This document shows positions 9,460 to 18,262 of a stretch of DNA of 31,198 nt, one piece after another. Position 1 is the first letter of the stretch. Each line of letters opens with the position of its first letter. This DNA is from Penium margaritaceum. Lineage: Eukaryota > Streptophyta > Zygnematophyceae > Desmidiales > Peniaceae. The stretch is taken from contig SZWC01006828.1 of assembly GCA_023375785.1 (NCBI GenBank), forward strand, positions 76,892-108,089. The letters are read 5' to 3'. The notes beneath the pieces are model-generated. The model was not told the DNA's origin. It did not search any database and was given only the letters and a program-made list of their open reading frames with translations. Position numbers and translations under genes: made by a program.

Positions 9460-9957
9460 GGGGGAGCACGTCACAACTCCCTCGAGTTGGTCGGCTACTC
9501 CAATGCCGACAGGGCTGGTGATGTGGATGACAGAAAATCAACGTCCGGGTATATGTTTGTGCTTGGTGGTTCAGCAATTTCATGGGCAAGCAGGAAGCAA
9601 GACTGTGTTGCACTGTCTAGCACCGAAGCGGAGTACATCGCGCTCGCGGAAGCCGCAAAGGAGGTGGTGTGGCTGTGGCGCCTGCTAAACGAGATTGGCG
9701 TGCCGCAAAGGAATTCGACAGTACTCAATGTAGACAACATGAGTGCCATCAACCTGACCCAGAACCCGGTGCTACACAGGAGGAGCAAGCACATCGAGAT
9801 CCGTCATCACTACGCGGGCTACTTGGTGGCGAAGGGAGATGCGGCTATTGTGCATTGTGGCACTAAGCGCATGCTCGCCGATGTCATGACCAAGGCAAAT
9901 TCCAAGGACACGCACGGCACGAGCTGCATGGAGCTCGGTCTGCGCTGTGAAGATTAA
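9460..9957 (+). pseudogene. copia RNase H and C-terminus
   Basis: Same frame as RT, separated only by the stop at 9457. Motifs: LELVGYSNADRAGDVDDRKS (usually D-A-D-W-A-G; first catalytic Asp kept, Trp replaced by Arg), TSGYMFVLGGSAISW, ALSSTEAEYIAL (catalytic Glu), LNVDNMSAI (Asp), then SKHIEIRHHY. The polyprotein ends at TAA 9955-9957, about 50 bases before the 3' LTR, as usual for copia. RNase H would degrade the RNA strand during reverse transcription. Confidence 0.95.
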
Positions 9958-9998
9958 AATTCTATGGGTTCCAAGGACATAACATCAAGGCTGCAGTG

Positions 9999-10010
9999 CA
10001 AGGGGGAGAT
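9999..10010 (+). promoter_or_regulatory. copia polypurine tract
   Basis: CAAGGGGGAGAT directly before the 3' LTR (10011) is the typical plus-strand primer tract of plant copia elements. Confidence 0.85.
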
Positions 10011-10907
10011 TGCTAACATGGCGTACCCCTTGCCATGAGTGCCGTTGATTGTACTTTCTGGTTTGACCACTGAGGAGTGGTTGAACACCTAATTTGACTT
10101 TAGATCTGGATTTCTTGGATTTTTTCCATGCAGGATTGAGGTTTGAATTGCTCAATTTGCATGAGTGTTCAGAAAGTTAGCCTAGCCCAAAAATCGGGTG
10201 TTGGGTGGGTGGAATCTGGTACCCGCCATGGGTGGCGGGATAATCCACCGCTAGTGATCCGAGTTCGTTCCTAATGGGCTCCAAATGCACCAGGGGCATG
10301 AATGAGGTAACCATAAGGACCTCCTTTACCAGGATGAAGTTCTCCTTGACTTCTGGGTGAGGAAAGGTGCTTTGACGGGTCATCGTCGAAGCGCCTCCCG
10401 TTGCCTAGAGTGCAAGGCCAGGTGGGCACCTCCACCAAGGGTTACTCCGACGGCCGTAGCAGGGGCTCTATTGCTCCGTTTTGGATGTGCTTAGATGCGT
10501 TGGAAAGCTTAGATCACAAGCTATAAGGATCTGATGTAATGTCACTATGCTATCCAACATAAACGTGTTTCAATTCAGTTCTACTGAATGCNGGTGGGCG
10601 GCTCCACCAAGGGTTACTCCGACGGCCGTAGCAGGGGCTCTATTGCTCCGTTTTGGATGTGCTTAGATGCGTTGGAAAGCTTAGATCACAAGCTATAAGG
10701 ATCTGATGTAATGTCACTATGCTATCCAACATAAACGTGTTTCAATTCAGTTCTACTGAATGCGACGTGTTCTGCCCACTCTTGCCCATGATCCTTGTGC
10801 CCCACACTCTTCACCATTAGTGTCCATTGGCTGCCCAAACCTTGGCAGCGTGAACCAGTGAGAGCTAGGCATCCTTGAGTTTGCCTCCATACCCACTAGA
10901 GCCAACA
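10011..10907 (+). repeat. copia 3' LTR, inflated by an assembly join
   Basis: Starts TGCTAACATGG and ends GCCAACA. The apparent 897 bases become 725 when the duplicate around N 10592 is removed, matching the 724-base 5' LTR. Confidence 0.93.
10421..10763. repeat. assembly join: 171-bp duplicate around a single N (10592)
   Basis: Bases 10421-10591 recur at 10593-10763 with two adjacent differences near the start (GGGCACC versus GGGCGGC). The 5' LTR of the same element has this segment once, which shows that the duplication is not part of the element. Confidence 0.9.
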
Positions 10908-10912
10908 GTATC
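10908..10912. repeat. target-site duplication GTATC, right
   Basis: Exact match to 5032-5036, directly after the terminal CA of the copia 3' LTR. Confidence 0.9.
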
Positions 10913-10956
10913 CTCTAGATGGATAAAGTAGTGAGATGACTTTCCAGCACCCTTAC

Positions 10957-10968
10957 GCTCTGATATGA
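10957..10968 (-). promoter_or_regulatory. primer binding site of the older Ty3 element
   Basis: Minus-strand TCATATCAGAGC matches the iMet site TGGTATCAGAGC at 10 of 12 positions. It precedes, in minus-strand order, the leader and gag remnant at 4916-4105, now separated by the copia insertion. A TG at 10971 on the plus strand is a plausible LTR terminus two bases away. Confidence 0.5.
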
Positions 10969-10970
10969 AG

Positions 10971-11117
10971 TGTTATGCCAAACGGAGTGTAGATGGTGAA
11001 CAGTTAGTAATGATGAGGCAAAACACGATTTCAAATTTGGGATACTTGACACTTTATGATTCACGGTAAGTGTACTTCAATGAAAATTCTCAAAACTATC
11101 CTAGATATATATGTATA

Positions 11118-11180
<63 letters not shown>

Positions 11181-11993
11181 ATATATATATGTATACAAGT
11201 GTTCAGTTGCGAATGACACATGGTTGGAGTCATTGGATCGATTGTCAAGCAACGCGTGCAGAGTCGCATTGTGAGTGGTCGGATTTGAGAAGGTCCTTTG
11301 AGAAATCGGGGGTCTTTGAGAACTGACGGTGAAGATGCGAGGTGCATCTCTGCAAATCTATATTCATCTCGGTGCATCGAGAAGTTGACCAAAAGATTGT
11401 GGTACTTATGTTGTAGATTGGCAGGAGTGTTCAAAGTTGTCAAACGGTCCAGGGAGATTTTCTCAAGACACGGGCAGTTGGCCGGTTTATCCTCATCCAT
11501 CGAAGTGAGTATCCCGGTCTTGTAATGCAATGGGTTGTCTGTGTCATAACAGAATTTCCCACCTGGAAAGATTAGGGACTCGTGTACGTCTGGTATGTAA
11601 AAATTGTGCAATTCAAATGTTAACCTGATTTGAAACCAAAACAAACATAAAGACTGAGAAAAACATTGAGCAGCATTAAGTGTGTTTCATCGAGTTTAAA
11701 AGACTCGTAGAGCTAACATTTACATTGTTCCATATCAATGTTCATACATTCTAATTGTGGTATCTTTATAGAAAAACTCTAGTGCATATTAGAGATGACG
11801 TTCCTTGTCCTCGCTCTGTAGTTTGCTGATTTGAATTTTCCAATAGTTTTTTCAGATCAGCCTTTTGTATTGCACCCGATGGTTTTCTTCTCTCCGAAAG
11901 TGTGTTCTCATTCACATGGACTTAAGTGAATGGGCAACTTCTTTGCTTCAGTTCATGTAAGGTTGTCTAGAGATGGCCCCAGTGTACGATGGT
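10971..11993 (-). repeat. probable LTR region of the older Ty3 element, outer end not found
   Basis: Sequence next to the primer site should be the LTR of the older minus-strand element. Its inner edge is plausible at 10971 (TGTTATGCC), but no second copy is present in the window, so the outer edge cannot be set. Chromovirus copy B interrupts the region just after 11993. It includes the microsatellite at 11105-11190. No coding sequence is recognised in 11191-11993. Confidence 0.35.
11105..11190. repeat. (TG)n microsatellite flanked by (TA)n
   Basis: An uninterrupted TG run at about 11122-11178 (28 units), with ATAT-rich flanks on both sides. Open frames across it encode only Cys-Val or His-Thr runs and are not genes. 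Confidence 0.97.
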
Positions 11994-12264
11994 TGAAGCG
12001 AGAGGGCCGGTTCGGCCCTCCCTCCTCGCTGAAGTGAGGGGNAGTTTGCTGATTTGAATTTTCCAATTGTTTTTTCAGATCAGCCTTTTGTATTGCACCG
12101 GATGGTTTTCTTCTCTCCGAAAGTGTGTTCTCATTCACATGGACTTAAGTGAATGGGCAACTTCTTTGCTTCAGTTCATGTAAGGTTGTCTAGAGATGGC
12201 CCCAGTGTACGATGGTTGAAGCGAGAGGGCCGGTTCGGCCCTCCCTCCTCGCTGAAGTGAGGGG
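11820..12264. repeat. assembly join: 222-bp duplicate around a single N (12042)
   Basis: Bases 11820-12041 recur at 12043-12264 with about two differences. The duplicate spans the left edge of the chromovirus copy B LTR, so that edge appears twice (11994 and 12217). The true genome probably has one. Confidence 0.87.
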
Positions 12265-12916
12265 TGGTTGCGCACCACCCCTTGCGTCAACGAGGGCTGG
12301 CCGGCGGCCAGCATTTTGCTGGCCGCCGGCCAGCTCGCTCCCGGCCGGCTGGACGGCCGGCGGCCGGCCAAGCAACCGGCCGGCCACTAGCCAGCCAGCC
12401 GCCAGCCGCCGATCGCGGCCTCAGTCCAATCGGCGGTTGAGGGCCCACAAGGGCCTCGAGGGCGAGGCCTCATGGCCTCTTGCCCTCGCCCCTGCTTGCC
12501 CTCCTTGCAAGCAAGCAAGGGAGGATGAGGGAGGGGGATGTGGGACAAGAGACGAGAGGATCTGGCGTGAAATTGCCAACGTGCCTTGTACGCGACAATT
12601 TCGCACGAGAATGTCAAAACGTAAAATCAAAGTTTGTTTGCGACAAACTTTGACACAAGAATAACGAAACAACTCGTGCGAACACACAAGTTCAAGATAA
12701 AAACCCCCGGTTTGGGTCCCAAAACCAAGGGTAAGGTTAAGAACGTAAATGGGGCTTCAGAGACTCAAAACATTTGAGTCTCCCTGCTCTTGGTCATTGA
12801 TGACAATTGCCCCTCAGTTCTGCGAAGGGGGTAAGCCCCTGACGCAAACTGAGAACGCCATTCTGCGAACACCGACGACGACTTCAGAGCAGGAGGTGGA
12901 GACTCGACCCGTTACA
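12217..12916 (+). repeat. chromovirus copy B 5' LTR (about 700 bp)
   Basis: Starts TGAAGCGAGAGGGCCGG, aligned without gaps to TGTAGCGGGAGGACCGG at the 3' LTR. It ends at CCCGTTACA, one base before the primer site. It contains a very GC-rich block (about 12257-12420) of nested inverted repeats. Confidence 0.85.
12261..12333 (+). repeat. nested perfect hairpins in chromovirus LTR
   Basis: GGGGTGGT-TGCGC-ACCACCCC (about 12261-12281) is followed by a perfect 17-bp stem with a 3-base loop: left arm 12297-12313 (CTGGCCGGCGGCCAGCA), loop TTT, right arm 12317-12333. The first hairpin has one changed base and the second one mismatch in the 3' LTR; both are more eroded in copy A. Further GCCGGCC-rich palindromes follow to about 12420. 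Confidence 0.9.
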
Positions 12917-13110
12917 ATTGAATCAAAGCCGGACGACCCCCGCGACCAAGAGNATTGATGACAATTGCCCCTCAGTTCTGCGAAGGGGGTAAGCCCCTGA
13001 CGCAAACTGAGAACGCCATTCTGCGAACACCGACGACGACTTCAGAGCAAGAGGTGGAGACTCGACCCGTTACAATTGAATCAAAGCCGGACGACCCCCG
13101 CAACCAAGAG
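12796..13110. repeat. assembly join: 157-bp duplicate around a single N (12953)
   Basis: Bases 12796-12952 recur at 12954-13110 with two differences. The segment covers the end of the LTR and the primer site, so the primer site is seen more than once. Confidence 0.88.
12918..12929 (+). promoter_or_regulatory. primer binding site, initiator tRNA-Met 3' end, copy B
   Basis: TTGAATCAAAGC, one base after the LTR end, matches the iMet site TGGTATCAGAGC at 9 of 12 positions. Copy A has the equivalent site with different mismatches. Confidence 0.6.
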
Positions 13111-14170
13111 TTTGACGGAAACGACGGCTACGACATAGATGAAATGCCGCCGGCAGCTGCAAGCAGCAGCAAAAATGCCAGAAGGGACTACGGCATCTAC
13201 GCTTCACCGTTTGAAGCGCCATTAAGTGTGTTAGGAAGCTAGAGAAGAGCTCTATTTTTTGGGGCTTCTTCTCCACAGTCTCTCCTCACCTCCAGAGGAN
13301 CGTTACAATTGAATCAAAGCCGGACGACCCCCGCGACCAAGAGTTTGACGGAAACGACGGCTACGACATAGATGAAATGCCGCCGGCAGCTGCAAGCAGC
13401 AGCAAAAATGCCAGAAGGGACTACGGCATCTACGCTTCACCGTTTGAAGCGCCATTAAGTGTGTTAGGAAGCTAGAGAAGAGCTCTATTTTTTGGGGCTT
13501 CTTCTCCACAGTCTCTCCTCACCTCCAGAGGACCTAAGGGATTTTTGTGGGACGGGGTGGGGAATACCCACCCCCAAACCACCAAGTTTTTCTTCTCTTT
13601 TCAAGGTTCCCTCCTTCCCTCCTTCAACCAAAAATTAGGACAGCGCTTCTTCCCAAGGCCAGGGGCTCTCACAGCTTGAGGAAGCCCAAAAACAAAGGAG
13701 GACAACACCTTGAGGAATTCTGGCAGCTTTCCCAACGCCGCTGACTCAAGGACGACGCCGCTAAGGGGAGCAAGACACGCAAAGAGGACTCAAGGTGAGC
13801 CAAGGAAGACAAGAAGACAGGAAAAAGACAAGAAGTTAGAAAAATGATTGGAGGAGTTGCTAGGAATTGTGTAATTCCTCTCTCATTGTTTGCCCTAGCT
13901 TTGTGAGCGGTACTCACACTTCTTGTCCATTCCTTGTATTGTAGCTTTCTGTTTTCCTAAAATCTGGTTGCTACTATTGCCGAGAGTCACGGCTTAGGAA
14001 GACTAGTTTCAAAACCCACAACCTTGTGCCAACGTGTCGGCCTAGGAAAACAGAAAAAAAATTGATTATTGCCTCACCAATCGTAAGAGCAACATCTTAG
14101 GAGGCGATTTCTCCTCGTTGTGGGGTGATCCTCACAACGACCTTAACGTGCTAGTTGCACAAACGACTAG
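12930..14170 (+). other. chromovirus copy B leader
   Basis: A long untranslated region before gag, about 850 real bases once the two N-linked duplicates are discounted. It is homologous to 2540-3396 of copy A. No coding sequence is recognised. Confidence 0.75.
13068..13532. repeat. assembly join: 232-bp duplicate around a single N (13300)
   Basis: Bases 13068-13299 recur at 13301-13532 with a single difference noted. It overlaps the previous join, so about 43 bases appear three times. Confidence 0.88.
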
Positions 14171-14293
14171 ATGGCAAGTGCCGGACCGTCCAAGACCAAC
14201 AAGGGCAAGGTGGTGACGGCCTCATCATAAGCTCTCGGCGAACTCCAAGTTTTGGGAGCCGCCGTCACGAGCACGGTTTCCAACCCTAAGGTA

Positions 14294-14365
14294 ACCGTAC
14301 TGCCTAAGGCAACCATACCGCCTAAGGAAACCGTACTGCCTAAGGCCACGGTACCGCCTAAGGCA
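14294..14365 (+). repeat. 18-bp tandem repeat in gag (four units)
   Basis: Four units of about 18 bases (ACCGTACTGCCTAAGGCA and variants) encode T-V-L-P-K-A, T-I-P-P-K-E, T-V-L-P-K-A, T-V-P-P-K-A. The corresponding place in copy A holds no such array, so the expansion is specific to this copy or sub-lineage. Confidence 0.85.
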
Positions 14366-16236
14366 ACTGACGCCAACCTTGGTGACGGCGAGAAGCGTGC
14401 GGAGGTCAAAAAAGTGCTGGACGAGCACGTCGAGGCGCACGTGGGCGACCCCACGTGACGGACAACCCGATGGAGGAGGATCTCCTGGAGGGGGACCCCG
14501 ACGAAGAGCACAAAGCCAACGATGGCAAAGGCAACAAGGATCGCGACCATCATCATCATCGTGCAGCAAACTCGAGCCAATTTCTTAAGGAGAATAAGAC
14601 ACCCACCGCATCGCCTCAAGCTACCAACGGCAGCAGAGCTACTAAGAGCAGCAAGGGCGTTGAAAGAGGTCACAGAGGAAGTTCTCGCGAGAACAAGCTG
14701 GACGAAGATGCCGCAAAGGCAATTCACAATGACCGTCATATACTCGTGGAGTTTGCTGCTGAGGCGGCAGGCCAGCTCAAGATCACCACCAACGGTGGAG
14801 ATACCGTACCATTCGAAGGAATGGGGGCGGACCCCCCTTCTTGCGATGTGGCTGCAATGGGGCATGGCAGCGCTCACTTGAGCGTCGTTGCCAAAGACAA
14901 TCTCCTTCAAAAGGTGGGACTCCTTGGAGGCGTGTACGCGAACCGTACCCTCTTACAGTGAGTAAGGGTGCACGGACAACGCAAGGCCCTGGAGGCTATC
15001 GCCGATGCTCTGATGACATCATAGCTCAATTTTGCGTTCGCCAACCTGGTAGCCCACGTCGGGCAAAGCATCGCGGACCTCGACCGTGATTGCTAGCTGC
15101 AGCGCTAGGCCGTCCATGAGGCAAGCCGCCGATGCAACGACCTTGACAAGGCATTGCAAAGCGTGACCCAGATGTGGATGTAGCAGCAAGTGCAGCGTGT
15201 CGCGGCTGCGGATGCCACTGCCGGTGGCAGCGAGGACTTGCCTACCTCGACGAATTTGGGGTCAGTCATGAACACGTCCTTCCTCCACAGTGTGGAGATC
15301 TTCTGGAAGGGTATGAAGCTGATCGACTGGTTGAATCGAATGGAGCACGTGCTACATGTCCACAAGGCTCCACTCAGCCAGTGGGGTGACCTTGCCACAA
15401 TGCAGCTTGAAGGAAAACTCTTCAAGTATGTGGTCAAGGAGTGGACTGCGTAGCAACCGCACCTCAAGTGGTAGCCCATGCCGTGGGAGGCCTTCTGCGT
15501 GATCATGCGCAAGAAGTGCATCCAACGTGAGGAGGCACAGTGCGCCCTCCACAAGATCAAGGACTTCAGGCAGCTTGGAAGCTCACTCGAATCCTACTTG
15601 AGCGAGTTTGTCGCACTCGTGGAGGAAGCCGAAAGCTTCATCGAGGGCGATGGGACTAAGACCTTCAAGTACCCAAAGTGCATGCTGCTGGAGTACTTGC
15701 GTGATGGTCTCACCAGCAAGAAGCTGAAGGACAAGACCACCACGACAGCCACTGGCCAAGCTTGGACAAGCTAGAGGGCACTGCGAGACTACATGAGCAA
15801 AGTGTTCGGCAAACCCAAAGCACTACTGTGATCCACGGCCGAACACGCGTGCACAGCAAAGCCGCGACATGCGCATGGACGCTGCAGGGGCTGGTTGGTC
15901 CGTTGGACAGCGAGGTTGGGCCAAGGGCAAGCGGCCTACAAACCCTCCAACCAAGAAGGTTGGTGGAGATAAGGGCCCCAACAACAAGCGTAGCCGCGAG
16001 AATGACGAGCTGCAGGCGGAACGGGAGCATCGCAATGCATCCTTCCACAAAGGGCTCTGCCACAACTGCATGAAGTCGGGCCACTTTAGGGCCTAGTGCC
16101 CTCAAGCTGCCGATGGTGGACAAGAGGTCGCGGCGTTAGCTGCAGCAGCATCACCTCGTGGACATGGTGCGGCGAGAGGCTGCGGACAGGGCCGTGGATA
16201 GGGGCCCGGCCGTGGCAACGGACAAGGCCGTGGGGC

Positions 16237-16243
16237 GGGTTTT
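16237..16243 (+). promoter_or_regulatory. putative -1 programmed frameshift slippery heptamer
   Basis: G_GGT_TTT in the gag frame fits X_XXY_YYZ. It lies three codons before the gag TGA (16253). The pol frame is -1 relative to gag and is open from 16096 to 16638. The same heptamer occurs in copy A (103-109 minus) and in the duplicate at 17294-17300. Confidence 0.65.
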
Positions 16244-17036
16244 CCCTACCCCTGAGTGACGTTAGTGGGGACCACTCAGGGGTAAAACTGGAGCACGAGT
16301 GTGGCTTCATGTTTTCATATGAGGATGTTAAACAATTTGAGTTTTTTATGAGTTCAAATTTCTCTGTTGTCTTCTCTCCTCTTATTGAACCGCATTCTAC
16401 ACTTGCTGTCGGGCATTTCCCACTAAACCTTGCATCTCCGGACGAGATGTCTGATTGTACATGCTTAGTGGTGGCGACACCAACCATTGTGCAAGAGATG
16501 TGTGATACAGTTATTGAAGAAAATGTCCTCAAAGCAATGAGTTCAATCACGTTCGCGGTACCTTTAGTCGACGATTTCAACCCAGTCAACTCTAAAGACT
16601 GGAAGGTGCGAGCTGAATTCACACGTGCCCACAAGATATAGGCTCGAGTGGGTGAATCGTGGGATTTGCAACGCCCGTCGTACAAATTCCGTGTTTATCA
16701 CAAACTCAGCTTGTCGTTGTCGAGCATGTTCACTTGAAAGAGTGGAGGCAACATGACGATGCAATTCAAAGGACACCTAGCTGGTGCTTCCATGAACGTA
16801 CTTGCTGACATTGGAGGAGACAAATCATTTGTTTGCCTTGGCTTTACTCGACAGGTTGGCCTGAAGTACGTGCCATCAAATGGTGCAGTTGTTGTCGGTG
16901 ACAACCGTACGGTACCCGTGATCGGTACCTGTAAAGCAAAAATTTGTATTCAAGGGTACACAAAGAGTGTCACGTTGAAGGTACTTAACCTTCTTGACCC
17001 GTTTGACGTGGTACTAGGCGATCCCTAGCTCCGTGA
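16243..17036 (+). pseudogene. chromovirus pol N-terminus and protease (first duplicate)
   Basis: In the -1 frame after the slippery site: SLPLSDVSGDHSGVKLEHEC and onward, with stops at 16639-16641 and 16735-16737. About 170 residues precede the aspartic protease, which begins near 16753: MTMQFKGHLAGASMNVLADI, then GGDKSFVCLGFTRQVGLKYV, then VIGTCKAKICIQGYTKSVTL and LNLLDPFDVVLGDP. The active site reads D-I-G where D-S/T-G is expected. The family form ends VILGMDWL; here the codon after LGDP is TAG. The protease matures the gag-pol polyprotein. Confidence 0.8.
16247..16284 (+). promoter_or_regulatory. 12-bp hairpin downstream of the slippery site
   Basis: TACCCCTGAGTG (16247-16258) pairs perfectly with CACTCAGGGGTA (16273-16284) around a 14-base loop. 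It starts 3 bases after the heptamer, or 5 if the closing T-A and A-T pairs are open, and buries the gag stop codon. This is the expected stimulator position for -1 frameshifting. A loop GGGG run could allow a pseudoknot; that is speculative. Confidence 0.65.
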
Positions 17037-17299
17037 GAACAAGGCTCTAATGTCCTTTGAATCAAAGTGGTTGATCCTCTGAAAAGGACGGCGCCGCTTT
17101 ACGTTGATTTCGAGTACGGAATTATCACTGACCCGACTCAAAGTCCATGCCAGCTTGTCTGCGATGCAAGTCAAGAGATGTATTCAACAAGGTTGTCGAT
17201 AATTCTTGGCTCAGTTGCAAAAAGTGGAGGAAGACATGAAGGAAGACACGCCACAAGAGATCAAATCTCTATGNACGGACAAGGCCGTGGGGCGGGTTT

Positions 17300-18093
17300 T
17301 CCCTACCCCTGAGTGACGTTAGTGGGGACCACTCAGGGGTAAAACTGGAGCACGAGTGTGGCTTCATGTTTTCATATGAGGATGTTAAACAATTTGAGTT
17401 TTTGATGAGTTCAAATTTCTCTGTTGTCTTCTCTCCTCTTATTGAACCGCATTCTACACTTGCTGTCGGGCATTTCCCACTAAACCTTGCATCTCCGGAC
17501 AAGATGTCTGATTGTACATGCTTAGCGGTGGCGACACCAACCATTGTGCAAGAGATGTGTGATACAGTTATTGAAGAAAATGTCCTCAAAGCAATGAGTT
17601 CAATCACGTTCGCGGTACCTTTAGTCGACGATTTCAACCCAGTCAACTCTAAAGACTGGAAGGTGCGAGCTGAATTCACACGTGCCCACAAGATATAGGC
17701 TCGAGTGGGTGAATCGTGGGATTTGCAACGCCCGTCGTACAAATTCCGTGTTTATTACAAACTCAGCTTGTCGTTGTCGAGCATGTTCACTCGAAAGAGT
17801 GGAGGCAACATGACGATGCAATTCAAAGGACACCTAGCTGGTGCTTCCATGAACGTACTTGCTGATATTGGAGGAGACAAATCATTTGTTTGCCTTGGCT
17901 TTACTCGACAGGTTGGCCTGAAGTACGCGCCATCAAATGGTGCAGTTGTTGTCGGTGACAACCGTACGGTACCCGTGATCGGTACCTGTAAAGCAAAAAT
18001 TTGTATTCAAGGGTACACAAAGAGTGTCACGTTGAAGGTACTTAACCTTCTTAACCCGTTTGACGTGGTACTAGGCAATCCCTAGCTCCGTGA
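17300..18093 (+). pseudogene. chromovirus pol N-terminus and protease (second duplicate)
   Basis: This is the same protein segment as at 16243-17036, in the duplicate. It is less damaged: the TGA at 16735 is CGA (Arg) here, so the reading from about 17699 to 18082 is open through the protease. The TAG at the end of LGNP (18083-18085) is shared. The D-I-G active site is shared too, so that substitution is not a read error in one copy. Confidence 0.75.
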
Positions 18094-18262
18094 GAACAAG
18101 GCTCTAATGTCCTTTGAATCAAAGTGGTTGATCCTCTGAAAAGGACGGCGCCGCTTTACGTTGATTTCGAGTACGGAATTATCACTGACCCGACTCAAAG
18201 TCCATGCCAGCTTGTCTGCGATGCAAGTCAAGAGATGTATTCAACAAGGTTGTCGATAATTC

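Larger units (their letters stand above)
5037..10907 (+). mobile_element. Ty1/copia LTR retrotransposon, complete but inactive
   Basis: Paired LTRs (TG...CA), flanking GTATC duplications, primer site, purine tract and the domain order gag, protease, integrase, RT, RNase H identify a copia element. Its apparent length includes a 172-base assembly artefact in the 3' LTR, so the true length is about 5.7 kb. Over the first 108 LTR positions I count 13 differences, all transitions, so the insertion is old. Coding damage includes at least eight in-frame stops, two frame changes and several lost catalytic or metal-binding residues. Confidence 0.95.
14171..16255 (+). pseudogene. chromovirus copy B gag
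   Basis: Starts MASAGPSKTNKGKVVTAS like copy A and stops at TAA 14228. It continues in frame through a four-unit hexapeptide repeat (14294-14365). A lost C near 14450 (by comparison with copy A) shifts the frame by one. The next frame runs from 14455 through the capsid-like region (about 15260-15735: SVEIFWKGMKLIDWLNRMEH, then WEAFCVIMRKKCIQ, then LGSSLESYLSEFVALVEEAE), with stops at 14959 and others near 15455-15475. A second frame change between 15774 and 15869 leads to the zinc knuckle CHNCMKSGHFRA-stop-C (CCHC spacing kept, stop at 16094-16096), then a Gly/Arg/Gln-rich tail with a stop at 16199 and the natural-looking end TGA 16253-16255. Confidence 0.88.

Noticed and set aside
11056..11326. 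Open frames of Cys-Val or His-Thr across the TG repeat
   Set aside because: They are produced by the microsatellite itself and have no other coding sign.
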